From the NCBI RefSeq assembly GCF_001719125.1, contig NZ_CP017006.1, positions 62,001-126,000 of the forward strand: DNA of 64,000 nucleotides, written 5' to 3'. This DNA is from Sulfolobus sp. A20. Its GTDB lineage: Archaea; Thermoproteota; Thermoprotei_A; Sulfolobales; Sulfolobaceae. A program made the position numbers and the translations under genes. The notes under the pieces were generated by a model, which saw nothing but the letters and a program-made list of their open reading frames with translations, made no database searches and was not told the DNA's origin. Shown piece after piece: positions 6,646-15,438 of the stretch; the stretch's first letter is position 1, and each line of letters starts with the position of its first letter.

Positions 6646-7653
6646 GTGGTTTCCACTCTAGTACTAGTTTACATTATAGACATCATTCTAATGACAATAT
6701 TACTATCAATAACGCTAGAGAGAGGCATGAGAAATAATGAGGATAAATACGCTTTCTTATCAATGATTTTAGTTTACATACAAACTGTAGCTTTCTTAAT
6801 TGCATTTTCACTCGATAGCCTCGTAATCGCATTATCCATTTCAATTATTTTATTTATCATCCCAATAACTCTGAGAAATTTAGGTTTTTGGAGAACATCT
6901 CTTATCATATTTTTATTATCAAACGAGATAATCATGAGCTTATTGTACTATGTAATTTTAAGAGGGTTCAATAATGCGTTAGTTACCTTATTTGTATATG
7001 GAACTGACATTCCAGCTATTTCAATTAATTCTTTATCACAAATTTTCATGTCACTAGCTGAGCTTGCAAATTCATTCATGTTCTTCTTAATGATCTTCCC
7101 AGAAATAGTCTACTTCTCCTTAAGGAGTAAAGACTATTATCCAATACTCTTAAGCTCAATTGCCTTAAGTGGACCAAACATTGCATCTGAAATGACGCAC
7201 TCCATTCTTCCACTACCTTACGATCCAGTCAGAGAGGCTTCAATTTTGGTCACGTTGATCTCCTTTTCCTTGTCAATATATGTCACTTATCTGGTAATTA
7301 GAGGCAAAATGAGTGTGAATAAATTTGTAACTTTCGTCATTTTAAATCTTGCCTTAAGTACGTCATCTCTATATTACTCTATAAGTATTAACGAGATACC
7401 TTATGGCTTATTAACATTAATAGCAATTTATTTGTCTCTAAGTATGGCTCAAACTAAGGCAAATCCTATCAACGTTAAACTACTTTATATTGATGAAGTG
7501 ATTTTAGCAATCTCACAGTTTTTATGGGGCGCATCGATAGCTTTATGGTATAATTTAATTTATCTGCAACTTTCAATAGGACTTTCACTACTACTCGTTT
7601 ATCTACTTTCATCATTTTACGTCATTAGAAAAGTGTCCTCACAACGTCTCTGA
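6646..7653 (+). CDS. Polytopic membrane protein of unknown function
   Basis: 335 residues, almost entirely hydrophobic, with about nine to ten predicted membrane helices and short polar loops (for example around SGPNIASEMTHSILP). The start is GTG at 6646. No transporter signature, cofactor motif or conserved charged pattern was recognised; it looks like one of the many lineage-specific membrane proteins of Sulfolobales. It is monocistronic, reading toward the convergent CPBP protease-like gene with a 14-base gap. Confidence 0.6.
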   Translation: MVSTLVLVYIIDIILMTILLSITLERGMRNNEDKYAFLSMILVYIQTVAFLIAFSLDSLVIALSISIILFIIPITLRNLGFWRTSLIIFLLSNEIIMSLLYYVILRGFNNALVTLFVYGTDIPAISINSLSQIFMSLAELANSFMFFLMIFPEIVYFSLRSKDYYPILLSSIALSGPNIASEMTHSILPLPYDPVREASILVTLISFSLSIYVTYLVIRGKMSVNKFVTFVILNLALSTSSLYYSISINEIPYGLLTLIAIYLSLSMAQTKANPINVKLLYIDEVILAISQFLWGASIALWYNLIYLQLSIGLSLLLVYLLSSFYVIRKVSSQRL

Positions 7654-7667
7654 AACCATTCGTTACT

Positions 7668-8183
7668 TCACATTAGCCTTAAAACATTACTACAGACATG
7701 GGCTATAATACATGGCATAATACCATATTTCTTAGAAATTAGTCCTAAAATTACACCTATAAAAAGAGTATAAATCATGAAAATTGGTCCATCTAAAATG
7801 TGGTTAAACGACCAGAGGACTGCTTGAATATAAACGTCATATTTTCCTTCTTCTAGAATATAACCCCTATAAATATACTCTTCACATATTCCCCCTATAA
7901 TTGCTGGAAATAGTAGTAATGGGTATTTGAAAATTATTGGACTGCTTGAAGGAAAAATTATCATAATAATTATCATTGGTATTGAAAGGAAGATTCCTCG
8001 ATTATAAGACATTCTCAGTTTATTCTTAGTTATTTTCTTGACCAATAGAAGGGAGACTATTTCAGCTATTGAGACCACTAACGCTCCTAAATATAATGAT
8101 CTATCTAAAGAATATGCGTATAATTCCCAAGGGATTGCTAATAAAGGTAAAATTATTCCTGAAAATAAACACTCTATTCTCAT
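7668..8183 (-). CDS. CPBP (Abi/CAAX) intramembrane metalloprotease family protein
   Basis: A 171-residue membrane protein with the CPBP motifs in order: EEYIYRG (EExxxR) near residue 101, FNHILDG (FxxxH) near 126 and a C-terminal HVCSNVLR. These residues form the putative zinc site of the glutamic or metallo intramembrane proteases that include Rce1. About five to six helices are visible. The archaeal members are mostly uncharacterised. No partner gene is adjacent; it converges with the membrane protein on the left and has a decayed region on its right. Confidence 0.75.
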   Translation of the reverse strand: MRIECLFSGIILPLLAIPWELYAYSLDRSLYLGALVVSIAEIVSLLLVKKITKNKLRMSYNRGIFLSIPMIIIMIIFPSSSPIIFKYPLLLFPAIIGGICEEYIYRGYILEEGKYDVYIQAVLWSFNHILDGPIFMIYTLFIGVILGLISKKYGIMPCIIAHVCSNVLRLM

Positions 8184-8255
8184 TAAAACATCATACGCAA
8201 AAACACTTATAAACTACATATTTAGAGAATTCTAGAAACATTACGACTACTCTAG

Positions 8256-8342
8256 TGGGCAATTACGGAGACTCTAGCAGGTAGGATATGCTGTAGGTGC
8301 GGACTCAAGCATAAGCGGAAAAATAATACTGTTTGTTTGTGA
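8256..8342 (+). pseudogene. Possible remnant of a TnpB-type zinc-finger end
   Basis: A short open frame reads TLAGRICCRCGLKHKRKN and then NTVCL before a TGA at 8340-8342. The CxC-basic-x-C pattern resembles the C-terminal zinc ribbon of IS200/IS605 TnpB proteins. No upstream transposase sequence is recognisable, so at best this is a tail fragment, and a chance frame is possible. Confidence 0.28.
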
Positions 8343-8363
8343 ATAATCCTTTTTTACCCGTTT

Positions 8364-9335
8364 CTAACCTTTTTTCCTTTTCACTAATAACACGATTAAG
8401 AGAGATAGAATTAAGCTAAGTGGGATTAAATAGTAAAAAGTGTTTTGCCCAGACCGTTGTTGCTGACGTATTGTAATGTTAGTTATACTATACGACGGAG
8501 TAATCGAATTTATAGTAGTATTAAATGCATAAAATTGATTTTTAGTATTATTATAGAAAGTGTTTCCTTGAGATACAAACGGGATAGGATAATAAACGAT
8601 AAGTAATCCGACAAATTTAGCACTTTGAATTACGTTATATCTTAAGGTAAGATTGTATATTTCTTTTCCCAAATAAACACCAACTAAATTATTTGAAATG
8701 TGGTTTGATAGAACATTCACTACACTAGAATACTCTATCTCTATTCCCGCATCATCTTCTTCAACTAAATTATCATAAAGGCTAGTATTACTGACGTTAT
8801 ATAAGTAAATTCCATAATACATTGAATTCGTGATATTGTTATTCTTAACTACTATATTTAAAGATGTTAATAGAACGATACCATATTTATTTTCAATAAT
8901 ACTATTATTGGAAATAAATATATTATTACTAAAATACCAAATAGTAATTCCATCACCATTAGTATTGTTAAATATAATATTTCTCTCTATCACAGTATTG
9001 TTAGACTGTTTGATGCTAATTCCATCATAATAATTCGATCCTATTTTATTGTCAATTATACTAACATTTGATGAATTGTAAACAAATATTCCGTAATATT
9101 CACTTCCAAAAATTGTATTGTTATAAATTAGTACATTATGTGAATTTATTACTGTGATATTACCTATAATCTTCATGCCTTCAATAATAACATTATTCTT
9201 TTTCACAATAATTATTGAATTGCTAGAAATTGAGCCAGCTAAAATATTAGGTGATACTAGAATAGGCACAATGATAAGAAGTAGTAATATAAAAGAAACT
9301 ACTTTTCTTCTCATTAATTTAGATTTTAATTTCAT
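8364..9335 (-). CDS. Secreted right-handed beta-helix (NosD-like) surface protein
   Basis: 323 residues: a signal or anchor helix at the N-terminus (about residues 12-33), then a long series of about 22-24-residue asparagine-rich repeats of the type 'NNTIFGSEYYGIFVYNSSNVSI' typical of parallel beta-helix NosD/CASH domains, and a C-terminal membrane helix followed by KRKKG. Many NxS/T sequons indicate a glycosylated cell-surface protein. Family members bind or process polysaccharides or, in NosD, help insert copper into nitrous oxide reductase; nothing here supports the copper role. It is monocistronic. Confidence 0.75.
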   Translation of the reverse strand: MKLKSKLMRRKVVSFILLLLIIVPILVSPNILAGSISSNSIIIVKKNNVIIEGMKIIGNITVINSHNVLIYNNTIFGSEYYGIFVYNSSNVSIIDNKIGSNYYDGISIKQSNNTVIERNIIFNNTNGDGITIWYFSNNIFISNNSIIENKYGIVLLTSLNIVVKNNNITNSMYYGIYLYNVSNTSLYDNLVEEDDAGIEIEYSSVVNVLSNHISNNLVGVYLGKEIYNLTLRYNVIQSAKFVGLLIVYYPIPFVSQGNTFYNNTKNQFYAFNTTINSITPSYSITNITIRQQQRSGQNTFYYLIPLSLILSLLIVLLVKRKKG

Positions 9336-9444
9336 ATATAAAAACTTTCACATATTTATTCAAAGGACAATTTCCTACTCCAAGTCCTTCCATTGATACA
9401 TATTTATACCACATTATCCAAGTTAATATATAAGTGATTAAGCT

Positions 9445-9777
9445 ATGACATCTAATATTGAAGTTGAAGATTACATCATTAAAGTTGCAAGAACGTTAAG
9501 TATATCTGATCTTAGAGCATTTAATACCAGTATAGTATCTGACTATCAAAAATTTTTCGACCTTATCCTTCCAAAAGATGTCATTAATGTTTTAGTAGTA
9601 TTACCATTAAACGAGAATGATATGGCTAATAAGATTAGGGAAGCAATAAGTAAAGTCAGACCTAGTGCGTCACTTACTATAATGTATAGTAAAAATGCTA
9701 GCCAAAAAATTTACATGGGATACTACTCTTCAGCTAGTAAAATTCAAGATTTAGCTAAAAAATACAGCATTAGATAA
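9445..9777 (+). CDS. Conserved-looking small cytosolic protein
   Basis: A 110-residue soluble protein of mixed alpha/beta character with no cysteines and no signal peptide. A TATA-like element lies shortly before the ATG (TATTTATACC in the 9400-9415 region). I do not recognise the family. It is a single-gene unit between the beta-helix protein and the decayed tnpB element. Confidence 0.5.
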   Translation: MTSNIEVEDYIIKVARTLSISDLRAFNTSIVSDYQKFFDLILPKDVINVLVVLPLNENDMANKIREAISKVRPSASLTIMYSKNASQKIYMGYYSSASKIQDLAKKYSIR

Positions 9778-9870
9778 TCTCAAATTTGCACTAATATAGT
9801 AAAACAACTTTACCACTCATGTCAACAGTGCTTAGAAGTACGTTTATAATCTCATGATAAAAAGAACGCA

Positions 9871-10646
9871 AACCTCGCCTTTTAAGGCGGGGTAAGTTTT
9901 TAAACCTTTTCCCCATCTTCTCCTATTGCACTCCATTCTGATCAACTTCATAAAGATGAGGAGCGGGAGACGACTATTACTCTCGCAATACCAGAAGGGA
10001 GTGTACGTACAATCGTTGTTAGATTGTTCCCTAATGGAGCACAGGAAAGAAAACTGAGGAAGTTGGCAGACTCATGGTTGCAGAGTTAGACAGACTAAAG
10101 GCTGAAGCTGAGAAGATACAAAGAGACTGAAGCTAGGGAGGAAGTGTTAAGGGAAAGAGAGAGACTTTTTAAGAAACTGTATCGCAGATTAATACACTTT
10201 AGCTTCTCACCTCGCTAAGTCGTTGTGGGAGTTAGGAGTCTTAACAGTCTACCTTGGTTACCCTTACTTTATCTCTCAAGATAAGGGTAACAAGTTCACT
10301 GTGAATATCTGGTCTTATCGTAAACTAACTGAGGCAATAGTGTATAAACTCTACGAATATGGTATAAAGGTGTTTCTCGTTGTCGAGTATAATACTTCAA
10401 AGCTCTGTGCTTTCCATGACGTTAAGATTGAGAGGAAGCCTAGAGGGATTATCAATTGCCCTTTAGGTCATAAGCTTCACAGTGACGTTAATGGTGCTTT
10501 AAACATAATGAAGAGAGCAATAAATAGGATTGTAAGCGTACTAAAGAAGCCCCTTTCCTTTCTCGTAACGTCAAATGGAGTAATAAAGGGGAGTAACGCT
10601 TTAGACCTTGGCAAAACCCTTTAGGGCGGGGAGGAGGTCAGAGTCT
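9871..10646 (+). mobile_element. Decayed IS200/IS605-type element (tnpB only)
   Basis: The left side has a short hairpin, CCTCGCC-TTTTAA-GGCGGGG (9873-9892), and the right side has CCCTTTAGGGCGGGGAGGAG followed by GTCAG (10618-10640). Structured, non-inverted ends of this kind are typical of IS200/IS605 elements and the right end is where TnpB guide (omega) RNAs are encoded. Between them is a broken tnpB. No tnpA is present. The element is inactive as a protein-coding unit, but a similar right end occurs alone at 48755-48787. Confidence 0.65.
9955..10624 (+). pseudogene. tnpB pseudogene (RNA-guided nuclease family), frameshifted
   Basis: A first segment (9955-10083) encodes a TnpB-like N-terminus including VRTIVVRLFPNGAQERKLRK. 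It then meets stops, and pieces such as EAREEVLRERERLFKKLYR continue in other frames. A longer open segment (10223-10624) holds the C-terminus: SLWELGVLTVYLG, a degenerate zinc ribbon (TSKLCAFHDV, INCPLGHKLH) and the RuvC III motif HSDVNGALNIMKRA. The second cysteine of the first zinc pair is missing and at least two frameshifts are needed, so this is a dead gene. Confidence 0.75.
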
Positions 10647-10681
10647 TTAGCTATTTAACTTAAAAAAGTCTCCTCCTTCTT

Positions 10682-12106
10682 TTAAGCTGCGAATTCCTTT
10701 ACTTCCATCTTCCTTGAGAGATAAATGAAAGGAATTGAAAACGTCATTAATCCTGCAAATACATATGGGAAATCACCACCTATGGTGGATGGGCTGTAAA
10801 AAAGTCCTAGGGCTATTATTGCACCAAGGGAAAGGGAGGCTATGATAGATACTACCCTGTAAGCCCAGTGAATGTGTGGGCTTAGCTTCTCTTTCCCCAT
10901 TGGCGTATGCTTTATCCAGAAAAACAGTACTCCGCTGACACTATCTAGGAAGAATTCCATGGCTAGAAAGATTCCAGCAGCACTAAGCAATAAAGTAAAG
11001 AAGGACTCAACTGAGGGGGAAATTAACATTAATACATTTACTAGAACATTGAGACCAGATATTAAGAGTATACTACTCCAAGGACTCTTGAATCTTTCAT
11101 GTACCCAGCCAAAGAACGAGGGCAAAAGCTTGTCCCTAGCCATGGCGTACCACGCTCTACTGAGTATAAATGCAGTGAGCCAGAGAGAGCTTGCAGTAGA
11201 GGTAAGCACTGCAATGTCCATAAGCCAGGAATATGAAGGTACCACATATTGAGTCCAAGTAAATAAGGGATCTACGCTCTGTGCTAGAGGTTTTAAGGGG
11301 GTTTCTATGGTCATTAGAGGCATGGTAACACTATATATTAATAGGACTGAGAGGAGGCCTATTATTCCACTAAGTCCTGGCCACCTTCTAGGTCTTTTAG
11401 ATTCCTCAGAGGCATAACTATCTATTTCCCATCCATCAACAATTGTGGCTGCAACAATCATTGCGAGTACTAATCCAGTCCAATTAACTTTAGTAGAGAA
11501 GAACCAGCTCCAGCTAAATGGGTTCACCACCTTAAAGTTTGCAAAACCGAGGCCTAAGAAGAGGCCCAATACTATAAGCTCCGTAATGAGAAAGGCCTCA
11601 GTAAATCTAGCTGTTGGCTTAGCCCCTAACATAAGAGGGATTGCTGCGATTAAGACCCAAATTATGCCTACTACGGAAACCCAAAACTGGGATGAGTAAA
11701 CAGAGTATTGGATTAATCCAAGCGAATAAAACAGAGCTAGCGTGTATTCTCCAGCGGGGATTACTATAGGGGGGATAGATAAGAAGTACGCAAGAGTTAC
11801 CACCCACGCTTGAAAGGCACCAAACTTTTTCCCCAAAATCTTACATCCCCAATGATAGGATGCCCCAGCATGTGGAAAGTGCAGATTAAATTGTCTAAAA
11901 ATCAATGCAACGAGTAGAAATGGTACTGCCGTAAGGAAAGTAGCCATTATAGCTTGGGGACCAGCTAGGGAGACCATGACACCGTAAGCTGCGGCTATAC
12001 TGAAGGTAGGGGCAACCGAAGAGGTAGACAGAGGGACGAGGTCTAGGATATGTAGCACTTCACTTTTAAGATCTGTAATTTTGGTATGAAAACTATGCCT
12101 TTTCAT
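10682..12106 (-). CDS. APC-superfamily amino acid permease
   Basis: 474 residues with about twelve membrane helices. The N-terminal region (GVMVSLAGPQAIMATFL, then HFPHAGASYHWGCKILGKKFGAF) shows the glycine-rich unwound helix 1 and the helix 2-3 region of APC transporters, which take up amino acids or polyamines with protons. Helix 6 carries VDGWEIDSYASEE. The gene is visibly richer in G+C (about 45-48 percent in sampled stretches) than neighbours at about 35 percent and lies directly beside a decayed IS element, which suggests acquisition from another lineage. Substrate cannot be predicted. Confidence 0.85.
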   Translation of the reverse strand: MKRHSFHTKITDLKSEVLHILDLVPLSTSSVAPTFSIAAAYGVMVSLAGPQAIMATFLTAVPFLLVALIFRQFNLHFPHAGASYHWGCKILGKKFGAFQAWVVTLAYFLSIPPIVIPAGEYTLALFYSLGLIQYSVYSSQFWVSVVGIIWVLIAAIPLMLGAKPTARFTEAFLITELIVLGLFLGLGFANFKVVNPFSWSWFFSTKVNWTGLVLAMIVAATIVDGWEIDSYASEESKRPRRWPGLSGIIGLLSVLLIYSVTMPLMTIETPLKPLAQSVDPLFTWTQYVVPSYSWLMDIAVLTSTASSLWLTAFILSRAWYAMARDKLLPSFFGWVHERFKSPWSSILLISGLNVLVNVLMLISPSVESFFTLLLSAAGIFLAMEFFLDSVSGVLFFWIKHTPMGKEKLSPHIHWAYRVVSIIASLSLGAIIALGLFYSPSTIGGDFPYVFAGLMTFSIPFIYLSRKMEVKEFAA

Positions 12107-12206
12107 TCCTACCGCTTTATCAATTTAGCTTAATTAAAGATTTAAAAATTTTTCTTTCTAAACTTTCTAGAGAGGGTCTGCGTATTTTTATTGTAAAAGT
12201 AATTTC

Positions 12207-12683
12207 TCATCTTTTGCTTCTCTCAAACTTAAAAATAGCATACGTTACGATTGATAAGGAGGCTAAAGAAGTTAGATCTAGGGTAATTAAATAAGGTAAA
12301 TAGTATGTCACAGACGTAAACTGGTAAATTGGTAGTTTAAATAAAAGTGTAACGATCAGGCTAGAGAACCAGATTATGAGTGTTAAAAGGGAAAGAAGCT
12401 TTGAAAAAGTTAGTTTATATGTTAAATAAGTTATTGTAAAGACGTTCACAATGGGTATAATCATAAGTAATGAGACGTATTTGATATTGCTATAGATAAA
12501 TGCAGTAAACAACCTAGCTATTAATGTTAAAAGTGTTATTATCCCTACTACGTAGTTAATATAGGATATGTAAGGAATATTTATCTCATAAATAGCCGAA
12601 ATAACCTCAATTGAAAATATGATTTGCGTAATTATGACAAAACTTACAAAAAGTCTAGTGAGGAAAGAGACCATATACTTCAC
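12207..12683 (-). CDS. Small membrane protein of unknown function
   Basis: 158 residues with four to five hydrophobic helices and a basic C-terminus (FERSKR). The start overlaps the end of the upstream thioredoxin-like gene by 29 bases, so the two are probably co-transcribed and possibly functionally linked. No motif is recognised. Confidence 0.55.
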   Translation of the reverse strand: MKYMVSFLTRLFVSFVIITQIIFSIEVISAIYEINIPYISYINYVVGIITLLTLIARLFTAFIYSNIKYVSLLMIIPIVNVFTITYLTYKLTFSKLLSLLTLIIWFSSLIVTLLFKLPIYQFTSVTYYLPYLITLDLTSLASLSIVTYAIFKFERSKR

Positions 12684-13920
12684 CTAAAGTTAATGCGTAT
12701 ACAGCTTGATTAAAGTAAGTGTATATTGTAAAGGACTCGATTAAAGAGTCCAAGATTTTCTTAGCCTCATTAATCATTCCAAGATTAATGAAGGCTTGGG
12801 CTAAAATAGAATTATCGTAGAGGAAAGTGTACCTACCAATCCTCTCTTCACTCGCGTGTTTCAATGTCACATCATAATATGCACCCTTATTGCTTTCATA
12901 ATTACTAAGAATATTGAAAATTTCTTTATTATTCTTTTTTAGGTAAGAGGAAAATTTTAGAAAACGCGCAATATCAATTAGGAAAAGGGGAGAGTCAGGG
13001 TTATCTAGATTATGAGTGAGTTTACGAGAGACAATATTATTATACAATTCTTCAGCTATCTCTAAATATTTACTATCCTCAGTCTCCTTATACATTCTGA
13101 ATAAAGACTCTCCAACAACACTGTTTACACTCAAAAAGGCTCTGCTATCCACTTTATCAATCACTTGTGCATTAGGAAATAATCCATCACTCCTCCTATT
13201 CCTTATCATCCACTCTATAGACTTTACTGCATAATCTAAATAATTGTCATCCCCTATCTTCTCATAGGCTTCAAGAAGAGTGCTAACTAACTCTGCATTA
13301 AAATCATATAACTTTGCTTTATAAGGAGTTTTCCAATCACTAGTTATGGAGTATGCATAGAATCCATCATCCCACAAATTAGATATAACGTTATCTAACG
13401 TAGCAACTACCATAGACGTATGATAGAAATCATTAAGCTTTAAAAATAAGTTTAATACTTCCGGAGAAACGAATTTAGGTTCTCTTTCAAATCCCCCATT
13501 TATCCAATCATAATATCCCTCACAATTTCTTAATACCTCACTTACTACATACTGAGGGCTAACGCTAAGTTTATGCACAGAGATTTTAGGTAACGTAACG
13601 AGTTTTCGTTTACCTTCTGTAAGCTCTATAGCTTGAGTTAAAATCTCTCTAATCTTATTCCTTTTGACTAAACCATAAGTACCACCAATTACCGTAGATT
13701 TACTTATTAAACTAATAGATGGATAAATTTGCGGAGTATATCTAACTGCTAGATCAAGTCTCTCATCAGCATCCTCTTTAGTAAAAGATATTTGTAGAAA
13801 TTCTTCGTCAAGGCCTTCAATTTCCTTCTCTTGCTGATAGCAATCTATACACCAGCTAGCATTCATGAAGAGGGCTATTAGTTCCTTATTATAAGCTAAC
13901 CTCCATGGAACGAACTTCAT
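12655..13920 (-). CDS. Short DUF255/YyaL-type protein with thioredoxin-like N-terminus
   Basis: 421 residues. The N-terminal 100 residues are thioredoxin-like with WCIDCYQQE (CxxC near residue 23), followed by a cis-proline-type TPQIYPS. The remainder is an all-helical (alpha/alpha barrel-like) region with WINGGFEREPKF, NLWDDGFYAYS and DGLFPN, as in the DUF255/YyaL/spermatogenesis-associated protein 20 family. Typical members exceed 600 residues, so this is a shortened version; the start is well placed with no room for a longer N-terminus. The family's biochemical role is unclear, although a redox and sugar-binding combination has been suggested. It overlaps the small membrane protein gene downstream. 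Confidence 0.75.
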   Translation of the reverse strand: MKFVPWRLAYNKELIALFMNASWCIDCYQQEKEIEGLDEEFLQISFTKEDADERLDLAVRYTPQIYPSISLISKSTVIGGTYGLVKRNKIREILTQAIELTEGKRKLVTLPKISVHKLSVSPQYVVSEVLRNCEGYYDWINGGFEREPKFVSPEVLNLFLKLNDFYHTSMVVATLDNVISNLWDDGFYAYSITSDWKTPYKAKLYDFNAELVSTLLEAYEKIGDDNYLDYAVKSIEWMIRNRRSDGLFPNAQVIDKVDSRAFLSVNSVVGESLFRMYKETEDSKYLEIAEELYNNIVSRKLTHNLDNPDSPLFLIDIARFLKFSSYLKKNNKEIFNILSNYESNKGAYYDVTLKHASEERIGRYTFLYDNSILAQAFINLGMINEAKKILDSLIESFTIYTYFNQAVYALTLGEVYGLFPH

Positions 13921-14087
13921 CTAACATTAATTTAATAATGCAAATAAATAAGTCTTGCACTTTAATCATTCTTATATTTCAGTCTTAATATTCTAAAAAT
14001 AAAGTTAATTAAATGTATCCTAACTTAACTAATATTCAAGGTAAATTTTATTAATCTGGTTTACTTAAGTATACCTAGTGTGAGAGA

Positions 14088-15437
14088 GTGAAGGAGGTAA
14101 AATCAAAGGAACTTAAAGTTGGAATTAGTAGAAGAGACTTCATGAAGCTGGCAGCTATGTCCGGTTTAACAGCTTGGATGGTCGAGAAGGGATTAACATG
14201 GAAGGACTTGTTTAATATGGCTAGTGACACACTGGCAGATCCAATAAACATCATATGGACTGGTAACGGATGGTGTGGAGGAAACACTATAGCCTTCATA
14301 GACGCGATGAATCCAGCTGTGGAAGATGTTGTAACCCAAGTTACGTTCAATTTACAGCCAATACAATTAAGGCAACCATCGATACCCCAGCTTGGCAACG
14401 TTAACTTAGTTTATCACCCAATCCTAATGCCACAAGATGATATGGCATATCCAACCATGGAAGCGGCTTTAGCTGGACTATTTGATCCTTACGTTTTAGT
14501 TGTTGAAGGGACTATGTTTGACGAATTTGGACTGTATTATCAAAAGCCATCAGGTTCCTTCTGGTGTTCTGCCGGTAGAACTCCCAGTGGAGAAGTATTG
14601 TTATGTGATCAGTTCGTGTTTAATTTAATGAAAAGGGCAGCACTAGTATACGCAACAGGTGCATGTGCAACCTATGGAGGAATACCTTCTACTACAAACG
14701 GTTTAGGTCAAAGGACTCCTACATATACGATGGGTATGTTAGATGACCCATATAGAGGCATCTTAGGGTTCCCAGCTTATTTACATGAAGTATATGAAAA
14801 AGGTTTAGGAACTTTTAACGGAGAAACCGTAATAGATGAGGACATTTATGCAGTAACCAACTCACCTTATAATACAGCCTATCCTGGTCCAAGTTATCAT
14901 TGGCAAAGTAAATTGGGTCAACCAATTGTAGCAATCGCCGCTGACCCTCCAGCCGGGGATTGGATAATGAGAACCTTAGTAGCTGGAGTTTTATACGCTA
15001 GAGGCTTAGCTCCACCACCCTCTTCTTATCTTGACATTTTTAATAGACCTAAGTTCTTCTACGGGAACGAAACGCACCAGAACTGTCCAAGGGCTGGTTT
15101 CTTCGCTCAAGGAATTTTCGCAAAGGAATTTGGAGATCCTCAATGTACTTATAGTCTAGGGTGTAAGGGTACTGAGGCTAATAGCCCAGCTCCATTATTG
15201 GGTTGGGTCGGTGGTGTAGGAGGATGTACAAGAGGGGGAGTATGCATTGCTTGCACTGCCCCAGGATTTCCGGACTTATACGAACCATTTTACGCTCCTC
15301 CAAATGCTCCCACATTACCTTCAACTACGCTTCTTGCAGCTGCAGCTGGAGTTGGAGTAGTTGTTGGTGTAGGTTCTTACTTATTATCCAGAACTAGGAG
15401 AAAACCCTTAACCCCTAAGGCTAAGGAGGTGAGCTAA
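14088..15437 (+). CDS. Tat-exported [NiFe]-hydrogenase small subunit (Isp-linked, group 1g-like)
   Basis: 449 residues. SRRDFMKLAA (residues 14-23) is a Tat signal; a C-terminal helix (about 405-430) followed by RTRRK anchors the protein outside the cytoplasmic membrane. Iron-sulphur ligands are partly non-standard. Of the proximal set only Cys63 and Cys193 are seen: the CxxC partner is Asn66 and the GCPP cysteine is Asp286. The distal set is complete (His330, Cys333, Cys353, Cys359). In the medial set Cys386 and Cys389 are present, the first cysteine is missing, and Cys380 may replace it. Extra cysteines at 160 and 173 lie in an unusual segment. Start GTG is 14088, just upstream of the twin arginines. 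It is the first gene of cluster A and passes electrons from the large subunit to Isp1/Isp2. Confidence 0.88.
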   Translation: MKEVKSKELKVGISRRDFMKLAAMSGLTAWMVEKGLTWKDLFNMASDTLADPINIIWTGNGWCGGNTIAFIDAMNPAVEDVVTQVTFNLQPIQLRQPSIPQLGNVNLVYHPILMPQDDMAYPTMEAALAGLFDPYVLVVEGTMFDEFGLYYQKPSGSFWCSAGRTPSGEVLLCDQFVFNLMKRAALVYATGACATYGGIPSTTNGLGQRTPTYTMGMLDDPYRGILGFPAYLHEVYEKGLGTFNGETVIDEDIYAVTNSPYNTAYPGPSYHWQSKLGQPIVAIAADPPAGDWIMRTLVAGVLYARGLAPPPSSYLDIFNRPKFFYGNETHQNCPRAGFFAQGIFAKEFGDPQCTYSLGCKGTEANSPAPLLGWVGGVGGCTRGGVCIACTAPGFPDLYEPFYAPPNAPTLPSTTLLAAAAGVGVVVGVGSYLLSRTRRKPLTPKAKEVS

Positions 15438-15438
15438 A

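Noticed and set aside
8364-9335. NosD copper-insertion protein for nitrous oxide reductase
   Set aside because: Only the beta-helix repeat architecture is shared. No nos genes are nearby, and the repeats are generic for surface proteins.
10872-11252. Plus-strand open frame of 126 codons opposite the permease gene
   Set aside because: It is antisense to a clear twelve-helix permease and is open because of the codon pattern on the other strand. The same applies to other long antisense frames, such as those at 4693-5082, 14075-14398 and 58582-58869.
12655-13920. Truncated pseudogene of a DUF255 protein
   Set aside because: It is about 200 residues shorter than usual, but the frame is intact, with the thioredoxin motif and the barrel motifs in order, so a short family member is more likely than a broken gene.
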